A stretch of 64,000 nt of DNA from DHVE2 group archaeon (GTDB taxonomy: Archaea > Thermoplasmatota > Thermoplasmata > Thermoplasmatales > Aciduliprofundaceae), in assembly GCA_015523125.1 (NCBI GenBank), contig WAKX01000029.1, positions 1 to 64,000 on the forward strand. The letters are read 5' to 3'. Below are positions 23,744-32,470 of the stretch, one piece after another (positions within the stretch are counted from its first letter, which is position 1; the number at the start of each line of letters is the position of its first letter). The notes below the pieces were generated by a model that worked only from the letters and a program-made list of their open reading frames with translations, made no database searches and was not told the DNA's origin. Position numbers and translations under genes: made by a program.

Positions 23744-24439
23744 ATGCTCCAACTTAAAAATGTGTCGGTAGTAAGGGGCGGAACGAAAATAGTGAAAAAT
23801 GTGAATTTGAAATTCAAAGAAGGCCATATTCATGTGCTCTTAGGTGCCAACGGCTCCGGGAAGAGCACGCTTGCGCAGGGTATAATGGGTGTGTTTCCAG
23901 TTGAAGGGGAGATTTACCTCGGAGAGGAGAGAATCGACTCGTTGAGTATCAATGAACGTGCGAGAATGGGAATTACTTTAGCATTTCAGGAGCCTGCGAG
24001 GTTTGAAGGGATAAGGGTGAAGGATTACCTTCTTTTGAGTTCAAGGTCAAAGAGGATGAGTGAAATCGAGGAAGTGATTAAGATGGTTGGGCTCCCCAAG
24101 CCGGTGCTCTTTCAAACAATGGATGAATCTTTAAGCGGGGGGGAGAGGAAGAGAATCGAGCTGGCGGCGGTAATGCTGATGAAACCCAAATTTGCAATAT
24201 TAGATGAGATAGATAGCGGAATTGATATGGTTTCTTTCAGGAGGATTGGAGAGGCGATAACGATCATGAAGAGAGCGGGCACGGGGGTGATTTTGATAAC
24301 ACACAATGAGGATATGATAAATATAGGAGACTTGGCGAGCATAATCTGCAGGGGTGAAGTAATCAAGACTGGAGCTCCAATGGAGATAAGGGATATGTTT
24401 ACCTCATCTCCCTGCCCAGTTCTGGGGGTGAATGCATGA
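23744..24439 (+). CDS. sufC: Fe-S cluster assembly ATPase SufC
   Basis: 231-residue ABC-type ATPase: Walker A GANGSGKSTLAQG, Q-loop FQEPARF (the SufC-type Q-loop with EPARF), signature SLSGGERKRIE, Walker B KFAILDEIDSGID, H-loop ITHNED. The LDEIDSGID sequence is the SufC hallmark. SufC powers the SufB scaffold. GATAAATAC about 25 bases upstream indicates leaderless transcription. The stop overlaps the sufB start (ATGA). No sufD, sufS or sufU is in the window. Confidence 0.95.
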   Translation: MLQLKNVSVVRGGTKIVKNVNLKFKEGHIHVLLGANGSGKSTLAQGIMGVFPVEGEIYLGEERIDSLSINERARMGITLAFQEPARFEGIRVKDYLLLSSRSKRMSEIEEVIKMVGLPKPVLFQTMDESLSGGERKRIELAAVMLMKPKFAILDEIDSGIDMVSFRRIGEAITIMKRAGTGVILITHNEDMINIGDLASIICRGEVIKTGAPMEIRDMFTSSPCPVLGVNA

Positions 24440-25380
24440 ATTTCGAAAGGGAATACGAAACCTTGGTAAAGTACTATGAATCTTCGGGTGGGGATAGGAA
24501 ATATCTTCAATCGGAGGAATACGCCAGCATGGTGATTAATCATGACAAAATTTTGCACGTTAGCAGTACCGAAGGAATAAGGATAAATGCGAAAAAAATA
24601 GAAGATGGGGTAGAGGTGGAGATATTGATAAAGGAAAATTATCGTTCTTCAAATCCGGTGCATCTCTGCTTCGGGATGCTCCCCAAGGAAGGCAAACAAG
24701 TGATAAAAACGAAAATAGTTGCAGGTAGAGGAAGCAGGGTCAAAATTCTCTCGCATTGCATATTTCCAAATGCGGTGAACATTGAGCATGTGATGGACTC
24801 CGTTGTTCATGTGGGTGAAAATGCCGTTGTAGAATATGAAGAGGTACATATGCATGGCAAAGAGGGAATGATAAAAGTCGTTCCACACGCTAAGGTTTAT
24901 GTGGAGAAGGGAGGAGAATACAATACAACGTTTGTGGTGAAAACGGGTAGAGCAGGGCACATTGACATAGATTACGAAGTGAATCTTGGGGAAAAAGCGA
25001 AGAGCACCCTTCTCTCAAAGATATACGGGAGATACGACGATGAAATACATGCGAAAGAAAGTATGTATCTAAATGGCGAGAAATCCAAGGGATTGATAAA
25101 GACAAGGATGGTTCTCCGCGATTCTTCGAAGAGCGAAGTTGTAGGCGAAGTAATTGGTCGTGGAGCTTTTTCCCGAGGTCATGTGGATTGCATGGAAATA
25201 ATAATGGACGATGCAATTGCAAAAGCTTCTCCGGTGGTTGTGGCCGAGGACCCGCGGGCAAAGGTGACCCACGAGGCGGCCATAGGGAGCGTGGATAAAA
25301 AGCAGCTTTTAACTCTAATGGCAAGAGGATTGAGCGAAGAAGAGGCGGTGGATTTCATAGTTGGAGGATTACTCAGGTAG
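24436..25380 (+). CDS. sufB: Fe-S cluster scaffold SufB/SufD-family protein
   Basis: 314 residues, the beta-helical SufBD core with the short form typical of archaea. Late motifs GRGAFSRGHVDCMEIIMDD and PVVVAEDPRAKVTHEAAIGSVDKKQLLTLMARGLSEEEAVDFIVGGLL are diagnostic: the Cys and the HEAAIG histidine/glutamate correspond to cluster-building residues of SufB. It pairs with SufC in a two-gene operon. Archaeal genomes with only sufBC are considered to carry a minimal ancestral system; the sulfur donor is not visible here. Confidence 0.93.
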   Translation: MNFEREYETLVKYYESSGGDRKYLQSEEYASMVINHDKILHVSSTEGIRINAKKIEDGVEVEILIKENYRSSNPVHLCFGMLPKEGKQVIKTKIVAGRGSRVKILSHCIFPNAVNIEHVMDSVVHVGENAVVEYEEVHMHGKEGMIKVVPHAKVYVEKGGEYNTTFVVKTGRAGHIDIDYEVNLGEKAKSTLLSKIYGRYDDEIHAKESMYLNGEKSKGLIKTRMVLRDSSKSEVVGEVIGRGAFSRGHVDCMEIIMDDAIAKASPVVVAEDPRAKVTHEAAIGSVDKKQLLTLMARGLSEEEAVDFIVGGLLR

Positions 25381-25947
25381 GCTTATTTTTCTGGGACAAT
25401 ATTTCACCTTGCAGTAATTGCACACTAATTTTTCTTTATCTTTTTCCGCGGTTCTGATTACTATTGACTCCACATATTCTATATCCTTTATTTCGGAGAT
25501 TGTATCCATTTTCATTGGGTTCTCCACGATTATTATCAGTCGATTCGCCTCAGTCACATCCCTTTCGCCAATTATTTCCTTTATTTCGCATGCTTTGTCC
25601 TTAAGGATTTTGGCAATTTTTTCAAGGGAGCATCCGAATTTCCCCCTCTTAAACGTTATTTCAAGAACTTCCCAGCCCATCACCGGAGCGACGTTCTCCA
25701 AGCTCAGATGAGGGCGCAATCTCTCAAAAATGCTTTTTAATTCATATGTTTTTTCGATGTATTCTATTGTGTGGTATACAATTTTCCTGTTCACGCCCGC
25801 AGCCCTTGCGATTGAATTTACCGATATTTCGATATCGCCCATAAAAAGTTTTGAATCTCTTATAGAAATGCCATTGTTCACAAGAATTTCGGCAACTTTT
25901 CTTCTGGCGGGGTAATTTTTAAAGTATTCCCGAACTATAAACAGCAT
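25369..25947 (-). CDS. Predicted regulator with HTH-like and ACT domains (COG2150 type)
   Basis: 192 residues. The N-terminal half has an HTH-like segment (ISVNSIARAAGVNRKIVYHTIEYIEKTYELKSIFERL); the second half resembles an ACT ligand-binding domain (VLEITFKRGKFGCSLEKIAKILKDKACEIKEIIGERD). It ends in CNYCKVKYCPRK, a cysteine group able to bind zinc or Fe-S. This matches the COG2150 archaeal family predicted to regulate amino acid metabolism. The 3' end overlaps sufB on the other strand by 12 bases. Confidence 0.8.
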   Translation of the reverse strand: MLFIVREYFKNYPARRKVAEILVNNGISIRDSKLFMGDIEISVNSIARAAGVNRKIVYHTIEYIEKTYELKSIFERLRPHLSLENVAPVMGWEVLEITFKRGKFGCSLEKIAKILKDKACEIKEIIGERDVTEANRLIIIVENPMKMDTISEIKDIEYVESIVIRTAEKDKEKLVCNYCKVKYCPRKISLPE

Positions 25948-25989
25948 AGTTGGGAAAAAGGGAAAAAATATAATAAATTTATTCTTGCT

Positions 25990-26283
<294 letters not shown>

Positions 26284-26311
26284 TCACTGATGAGCGTGAA
26301 AATTATGCCTG

Positions 26312-26333
26312 AAATTCAAAAAATTTAAATATG
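26312..26333 (+). promoter_or_regulatory. Promoter of the peptide ABC importer operon
   Basis: AATTCAAAA followed by AATTTAAATATG, with TATA core TTTAAATA. It is identical at 21 of 22 positions to the amt promoter block at 5954-5975. Transcription would start near 26355, giving a leader of about 65 bases before the ATG, unlike the many leaderless genes in this window. Confidence 0.55.
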
Positions 26334-26419
26334 AAGATTGGTATATGCCGTCCGATGTGGCGTTCCCCTATATGCCAATAGGTGGAGCGTCAGAAAAGGC
26401 AAAAAGGAGGATATGTAAT

Positions 26420-29400
26420 ATGAACAGAAGAAACTGGAAAAGGATTATGTTAGTAAGTATAGTGCTATTAGCAGTGGTTATCAGTGGCTTTTCAGCGATG
26501 ACGCATGCAATGGCTCCTCAGCCAACTACGAGGGCTGGTGGAGTATTAAAAATTGCAATGCAGCAAGATTTACCAAACTTCAACTACTTTGACATTAACA
26601 GTAACACAGTGTGGAAGAGCAACGTGATAGGGTGGAATTTTGAAAGTATAATGGGTATGGATAAAGATGGAAGCGCTTATCCGCTGCTTGCATCGAAGGT
26701 TGATTTTAACACAACAACGCTCACAGCGACCATACACCTCAGGCACAACGTGACATTCCAGGATGGTACTCCAATGACCGCAAAGGATGTCATATTCTCA
26801 TACTGTGCTCTGAGGCAGGGTACAACAGTGTCTGGTACGGCGTTCACCGTTCCTTTCGATGATAATGGCGATGGTAAGGTTAGCTTCAGTGAAATACAGA
26901 ATCATGTCAAGTATGTGGACACATATACAGTGAAGATATCTGCGAAGCAGCCGTACAGCTACTTCTTCTTGGGAACCCTCGGGCTTCCGATAATCCCTGA
27001 GCACATCTGGAAGAACCACCTCACGGATGTGGATGGTCAGGGTACCAGCGTGGATGCAAATGGTTACACCCATGGGGTAGTTGATACTTCGTGGAATAGT
27101 GACCCTGCCGCAACCATAGGAACCGGGGCATGGATGTACGCGGGAGGTGTCAAAGACTCTTACAGAGTAGAGAAGCCATACAATGGATACTGGGGCAAAG
27201 ATTTCAAGACTCCAAATGGATTCCCGTTCTGGAACCCAAATGTCACTGAGATGATGTTCAAGGTGTACTCAAATCTCGATACAGCGGTTCTGGCGCTCCA
27301 GACCGGCGATGTTGATTACATTGCATGGAGCATTCAGCCTGGTAAGGTGCCTATATTGGAAAAGGATCCAAATATAGATCTGCACTTTATGGCTGATAAC
27401 GGATACTTCTATCTCGCGTTCAACGAGAAAAAAGAGCCGTCCAATTACATAGCATTCAGGCATGCCGTGTCCCACGTTATAGATAAGGCAACTGCTGTTC
27501 AAAGGTATTTGGGCGGATTTGGAAGGAAGGGAGACTCCGTTGAGCCGCCGTTCTTCGATGCATGGTATAATTCATCTGTTCAGCGCTATCCTTATGATTT
27601 GAACAAGGCTAAGGAAATATTGGATGGTCAGAAGGTCGTAGCTGATAACGGATTCGTCGAGCAGGATCCAGCATGGGGAGAGACGTTCAAAGATGTGAAC
27701 GGCGACGGCTGGAGAGACCTTCCTGATGGTTCTCCGATGCCTGCGATAACTCTGTTCACTCCGCCTGCAGATTACGACCCTGTGAGAATTAAGGTGGGTC
27801 AGGGTATTGCTCAGAACCTCAGGAGCTTGGGTATAAACATACAGGCAAAGCCTGTGGACTTTGATACACTCGTTGCTTACATGCAGTCATACAACTATGT
27901 AATGTTGGAGCTCGGTTGGTCACTCAGCGCTGATCCTATAGGGAATATTGCGGATATATTCGGACCCAAGTCCATCCAGAACACCTGGGGCTGGTGGAAC
28001 GCAAGCGACCCGAATCCTTACTATGTTAATGCGGGAGGTGTGCAGAATACTCGCGCTGACAAGATGTCCCAGGATTATGCAACACTCTTCAACAAAACCA
28101 TAAACAAAGCTATGACCACATTCAATGTTGATCAGCAGATTAAATATACCAAGTGGGCTCAGGATATTATAGCAAAGGCAACCGTTGTGAACGTTCTCTA
28201 TTATAGGCTGAACGTAGAAGCAACCCGCAAGTCATGGGAAGGCTGGGTCGAATGGATGGGTAGTGTTTTCAATGGTTTGTCTCTGGGTATGCTTCATGCA
28301 AGTGGTGCTGTCAAGCCACCGGTTGTGCATCCTGGAGAGAAGCTTTTGGATGCTGCCTTAACAGTGCCTGGCAGAGTGCTTATAAATGGTAATGGAACTG
28401 GCATGGTATATGTGATGGATAACAATGGGATGCCACTTTCAGGTGCGAACGTTGCTTTGACCGTGAATTCGTCGCTCATGTCGGTGACTCCCACCAGCGG
28501 CACAACAAATTCAAATGGTGTGATGTACTTCAAGGTGAAGGGAATTGCCGCCGGTATTGGTATTATAACTGCCACGGTGAGCAAAGAAGGGTATCCGACG
28601 GTTAACAAGACGGCCACTATAAACGTAGTGAATCCAATTACGCCTGCTCTGTCTGCTACTGCTACCGCCAGCAAGATGTCCCTCAGCGGCGGTGATAGCA
28701 CGCAGGTTACTGTGAAAGTGGTAGATCAGAATGGAAATCCAGTTAGCGGTGCGACGGTTAGCGTTGATCCGAACTTAGTTGGCTTCGGTACGGTTGCTCC
28801 TACCAATGCAACAACGGATTCTAATGGTGTGGCTACTTTCACGTATCATGCGCCTAGTGCTGCAGATATGGCTGGCAAGTACAAGAATATGCATGCTGTT
28901 GGTAAGCTGGTGTTCACAGTTAGTAAGACCGGGTATCTTTATGCAAATACTCCTGTGTTGCAGTTAATAACATATAACAACAATCCTAGCGTGTGGCACA
29001 TCTATCGCATCGTAAACGCAAGTACTTACGCTGTGAGTCCCACACTGGGTTGGACCACTACAATCTTCCTGAAGGCCGTGGGTGCCGATGGCTCACCACT
29101 CGCAAATGAGAATATACCGATTACTTACAGCGATGATTCATATATCATAAATGCTACAACTAATGTCGTTACTAATGCTACTGGATACGCTAGTTTCACT
29201 GTTCAGTTCAAGCCCGGATTGGCTACAAAGCCGATATACATCGATTTCACAAATAATAGCCTGGCCACATCTGTCGGAGATCGCCTTGAGATATTGTATT
29301 ATAATGGAAGCACAGACATGAGTTCAACGCATCTCTATGGTGGTTACATAAGCGTGAGTGATGCATTTATTAATGGAGATTCTAGCTTCACTGTGCATCT

Positions 29401-31402
29401 CTATGACCAGAACAACCAGCCTGTGGCAAGTAATGTCGGTGGAGCGGGAACAATGACTGCTCTGTTAAACTTGACTGGCGGCGGTAACGCAACTGTAAGT
29501 GGTAATTTCACTGTTACAGTTAAGGATCCTGTCATATCCAATGGCATGCTCGTTGGAGGTACTATATTATCTTCCAACTTAAACGGAACTGTTGTAAAGA
29601 GTTCCAACAGTGGCTATGTGAATAAAACGGTGAATGGTACTGTTACAGGTGTTATCGTAAAGGGTGTCGTAGTTGGTGTGTTCAATGGTACGGTTAATGG
29701 TACGCCGATGGTGGAGAACATCACCGGTACCGCAAATTTGGCAGTGGATATGAGCACCGTTGTGCCCATTGCGGCAGTTGTCTCTGGAACAACCGATGGC
29801 CAGTTGGTTGATTTGGACGATGAGAGTAACAGCGGTGGATGGTACTTCAACTCTGCATGGTATTACACGGGTATTGGAATATATTCACCGTACGATAACA
29901 TTGCTACCAGCGGAGACTTTATAGGTATTGCGAATACTACTGGAAATCCATACGATGATGGATTGAGCACATATGACGAAACCGGTGTGGTTCCTGCGCT
30001 GGTTGCTAACGGAACCGTCAACATAGGGCTGCCTCTTGCTGAGGAATCTTACAGAGACTTAGTGTTTGATCTGTTTGTCGTGCCTTACGGTGAAGTATAC
30101 CTATATATTGCTGATCCTAACTGGAACTTCTATCAGTTCAACATATCTGGCGAACAGGTATTCCACTCACAGGCAGTTGTGAGTAGGGCTATGAACATAT
30201 TGATAACAAGCATATCCACTGATCCAATTGCAACACCTGGACATCCATTCAATGTAAATGTGGTTACTTATGACCAGGCAAATAACCCAGTCAAAGGAGC
30301 AAAGGTGACTGTTTACAATAATGCGAAACCATGGAAGGCACTTTACAAGGCGGTGTCCGGTGTAACCGATGCGAATGGAACAGTGACTTTGACTCCTACA
30401 GCGCCGGTTATGTCTTCGCCATCTTTGATTGATGTGTATGCGAAAGCTTCCGCAGGCCCCACGACTTACAGTGTTCTTGAAGGTACGCAGATATCGGTGA
30501 TTCCACCTTACATGTTCGTTGATGTAACGCCTATGAGTAACGGTGTATTGCTCGGGCACAAAGTTGCCTTCGACGTGTATGTATACGCTGCCGATGGAAC
30601 TCCGCTTGCAGGTGCGACAGTATCTCCAGCGGCAAATATGGGTAACGTAACACCATCAACCTTGGTTACAAATGCGGAGGGTCACGCGGTATTCACTCTG
30701 GATACCTCTACAATCAGTGCTGATAGCATAATTACGCCTGTGATTGCAGACTCAATAACAGTTGCAGCAACGATGGATGGCTATAATCCCGCATCCAGCA
30801 CTGCTGGTGTGGTGATAACCAAGGGCTACGTTCCTATCCTCTCGGTTGGACTCGCTGACGGTGCAGTTGTAAGCACTGGGCAGTACACTGTAAAGGGATA
30901 CGTCTACGCAATCGCAAACCTCTCGCAGGTAGTTATAAGTGTAGATGGACACGTTGTCGGCAATGCGACTGTTTCGAAAGTAGAGGGTACGGTTGTTTAC
31001 ATGGGTGTTGAGTATCAGAAATACGAATGGACCTACACCATAAAGTCCATGTCTGCAGGGAAGCATACGATAACAGTGGAAGCAATAGATGAAAACGGAA
31101 TGTCTTCTTCTCAGGATGTCTCAGTGACTGCGCAGGCAGGTGGAGCTGGAGGCTCTACAACCACTCCTGGTGGTGGTGCAATAGTGGTTGGAGGTATGGA
31201 CCTCTGGCTGATATTGACCATAATACTGCTGATTGTTGTGGTAATCATGGGAGCAATGCTCGCAAAGAAACCAAAGGCACCGGTAGCTGAAGAAGCACCT
31301 GCAGAGGAAGAGGAACCAGAGGAAGCAGAAGAACCAGAGGCTGAAGAAGCACCTGCAGAGGAAGAGGAAGAAACTCCCGAAGAGGGAGGTGAAGAAGAAT
31401 AA
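26420..31402 (+). CDS. Peptide/oligopeptide ABC transporter binding protein with Ig-like stalk
   Basis: About 1660 residues. AAAGGAGG nine bases before ATG 26420 fixes the start, giving a signal peptide (RIMLVSIVLLAVVISGFSAMTHA). Residues about 40-630 are a family-5 (DppA/OppA) solute-binding domain: GGVLKIAMQQDLPNFNYFD, LRHNVTFQDGTPMTAKDVIFS, AFRHAVSHVIDK. From about 645 to 1585 come several Ig-like/Big domains (DQNGNPVSGATVSV..., TDSNGVATFTY), with an Asn/Gly/Thr-rich stretch. A Gly-rich linker, one membrane helix (about 1590-1612) and an acidic Glu/Ala/Pro cytoplasmic tail end the protein. The stalk probably carries the binding domain through the S-layer. It is first in the five-gene importer operon. 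Confidence 0.93.
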   Translation: MNRRNWKRIMLVSIVLLAVVISGFSAMTHAMAPQPTTRAGGVLKIAMQQDLPNFNYFDINSNTVWKSNVIGWNFESIMGMDKDGSAYPLLASKVDFNTTTLTATIHLRHNVTFQDGTPMTAKDVIFSYCALRQGTTVSGTAFTVPFDDNGDGKVSFSEIQNHVKYVDTYTVKISAKQPYSYFFLGTLGLPIIPEHIWKNHLTDVDGQGTSVDANGYTHGVVDTSWNSDPAATIGTGAWMYAGGVKDSYRVEKPYNGYWGKDFKTPNGFPFWNPNVTEMMFKVYSNLDTAVLALQTGDVDYIAWSIQPGKVPILEKDPNIDLHFMADNGYFYLAFNEKKEPSNYIAFRHAVSHVIDKATAVQRYLGGFGRKGDSVEPPFFDAWYNSSVQRYPYDLNKAKEILDGQKVVADNGFVEQDPAWGETFKDVNGDGWRDLPDGSPMPAITLFTPPADYDPVRIKVGQGIAQNLRSLGINIQAKPVDFDTLVAYMQSYNYVMLELGWSLSADPIGNIADIFGPKSIQNTWGWWNASDPNPYYVNAGGVQNTRADKMSQDYATLFNKTINKAMTTFNVDQQIKYTKWAQDIIAKATVVNVLYYRLNVEATRKSWEGWVEWMGSVFNGLSLGMLHASGAVKPPVVHPGEKLLDAALTVPGRVLINGNGTGMVYVMDNNGMPLSGANVALTVNSSLMSVTPTSGTTNSNGVMYFKVKGIAAGIGIITATVSKEGYPTVNKTATINVVNPITPALSATATASKMSLSGGDSTQVTVKVVDQNGNPVSGATVSVDPNLVGFGTVAPTNATTDSNGVATFTYHAPSAADMAGKYKNMHAVGKLVFTVSKTGYLYANTPVLQLITYNNNPSVWHIYRIVNASTYAVSPTLGWTTTIFLKAVGADGSPLANENIPITYSDDSYIINATTNVVTNATGYASFTVQFKPGLATKPIYIDFTNNSLATSVGDRLEILYYNGSTDMSSTHLYGGYISVSDAFINGDSSFTVHLYDQNNQPVASNVGGAGTMTALLNLTGGGNATVSGNFTVTVKDPVISNGMLVGGTILSSNLNGTVVKSSNSGYVNKTVNGTVTGVIVKGVVVGVFNGTVNGTPMVENITGTANLAVDMSTVVPIAAVVSGTTDGQLVDLDDESNSGGWYFNSAWYYTGIGIYSPYDNIATSGDFIGIANTTGNPYDDGLSTYDETGVVPALVANGTVNIGLPLAEESYRDLVFDLFVVPYGEVYLYIADPNWNFYQFNISGEQVFHSQAVVSRAMNILITSISTDPIATPGHPFNVNVVTYDQANNPVKGAKVTVYNNAKPWKALYKAVSGVTDANGTVTLTPTAPVMSSPSLIDVYAKASAGPTTYSVLEGTQISVIPPYMFVDVTPMSNGVLLGHKVAFDVYVYAADGTPLAGATVSPAANMGNVTPSTLVTNAEGHAVFTLDTSTISADSIITPVIADSITVAATMDGYNPASSTAGVVITKGYVPILSVGLADGAVVSTGQYTVKGYVYAIANLSQVVISVDGHVVGNATVSKVEGTVVYMGVEYQKYEWTYTIKSMSAGKHTITVEAIDENGMSSSQDVSVTAQAGGAGGSTTTPGGGAIVVGGMDLWLILTIILLIVVVIMGAMLAKKPKAPVAEEAPAEEEEPEEAEEPEAEEAPAEEEEETPEEGGEEE

Positions 31403-31406
31403 ACAT

Positions 31407-31431
31407 CTCTTTATCTTTTTTTAATATTTTT
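31407..31431 (+). terminator. T-rich stretch between binding protein and permease genes
   Basis: CTTTATCTTTTTTTAATATTT-like T runs directly after the binding-protein stop. They may cause partial termination so that the binding protein is made in excess over the permeases. Confidence 0.4.
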
Positions 31432-31458
31432 GGGTGGATGTGTTGGAGGTGAAAAATT

Positions 31459-32457
31459 ATGGGACCATTAGCAGTATACACAATAAAAAGAACGATACAA
31501 ATAATAATCACGCTCCTGGTCATAATGACCTTAATATACGCGTTGTTGGAAGCGCTTCCTGCTAAACCTTATCAGCTTTTGATGCAGTCTCCAGGAATGA
31601 CCCCTCAGCAGAAGGAGACTATGATCAAGCAGATGGGGTATGATAAAACTGTTTGGGAAAGATATTGGATATATATGGGTAATATGCTTACTTTCAATTT
31701 CGGTAGATCCTTTATGAAGGGTACTCCTGTTACTACGTTGTTATTCGGTGGTTATAATCCGAAGACCCACAACTACGAATACGGGCGCCTCTGGAATACA
31801 CTTATCCTTTTCGGGTTAGCCACAATACTTTCGTATATTGTTGGTTACTATTTGGGGACTATAATCGCCTGGAAACGGGGTAGTATTGTTGATTCGGGCA
31901 CAGTGGTTACCAGTTTGATATTCTATAATATGCCGTCTTTCTGGCTGGGCCTGATATTCATTTGGATATTTTCATTTCAGCTTGGATGGTTCCCATTAGC
32001 GTCTAATGAGTGGATGAAATATGGGTACCTCTCCATTGAATATATTAAAGCTCTTGCTCTGCCTTTGATAGTGTTGCTTTTAATAAGCTTGGCTGGAACT
32101 ACATTGCTTATGAGGACAAGTATGCTGGATGTTATGGGTGAAGAGTACATTGTGACTGCAAAGGCTAAGGGATTGTCTGAAAAAACCGTTTTGTACAAGC
32201 ATGCAGCTAGAAATGCGCTTTTGCCCTTGGTGACATCTTTCGTCCTTGCATTGGCTTTCACTGTTGCTGGTGGTGTGATTACAGAGGAGGTTTTCACCTA
32301 TCCTGGTATGGGCTTGCTTTACATATCTGCACTTATGCAATTGGATCTGCCGGTGGTCTATGCTACTCTCTACTTAATAACATTGCTCGTGTTAATTGGG
32401 AATTTTATAGCGGATCTGCTGTACGGAGTGCTTGACCCGAGAGTGAGGATTCAGTAA
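31459..32457 (+). CDS. Peptide ABC transporter permease (DppB/OppB type)
   Basis: 332 residues, six membrane segments. The N-terminal IKRTIQIIITLLVIMTLIYALLEALP and the EAA loop region MRTSMLDVMGEEYIVTAKAKGLSEKTVLYKHAARNALLPLV are typical of DppB-type permeases. An unusually long outside loop (about 35-115) separates segments 1 and 2, as in archaeal peptide permeases. GGAGGTG lies eight bases before ATG 31459. The stop is 13 bases before the next start. Confidence 0.94.
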   Translation: MGPLAVYTIKRTIQIIITLLVIMTLIYALLEALPAKPYQLLMQSPGMTPQQKETMIKQMGYDKTVWERYWIYMGNMLTFNFGRSFMKGTPVTTLLFGGYNPKTHNYEYGRLWNTLILFGLATILSYIVGYYLGTIIAWKRGSIVDSGTVVTSLIFYNMPSFWLGLIFIWIFSFQLGWFPLASNEWMKYGYLSIEYIKALALPLIVLLLISLAGTTLLMRTSMLDVMGEEYIVTAKAKGLSEKTVLYKHAARNALLPLVTSFVLALAFTVAGGVITEEVFTYPGMGLLYISALMQLDLPVVYATLYLITLLVLIGNFIADLLYGVLDPRVRIQ

Positions 32458-32470
32458 GGAGGTGTTATGG

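Noticed and set aside
26345-26419. Upstream start for the peptide-binding protein
   Set aside because: It would put 25 polar residues before the signal peptide; a strong ribosome site supports the ATG at 26420.
29430-29790. Asn/Gly/Thr-rich stretch in the binding protein as a tandem DNA repeat
   Set aside because: No regular period at DNA level; it is compositional bias of an extracellular linker.
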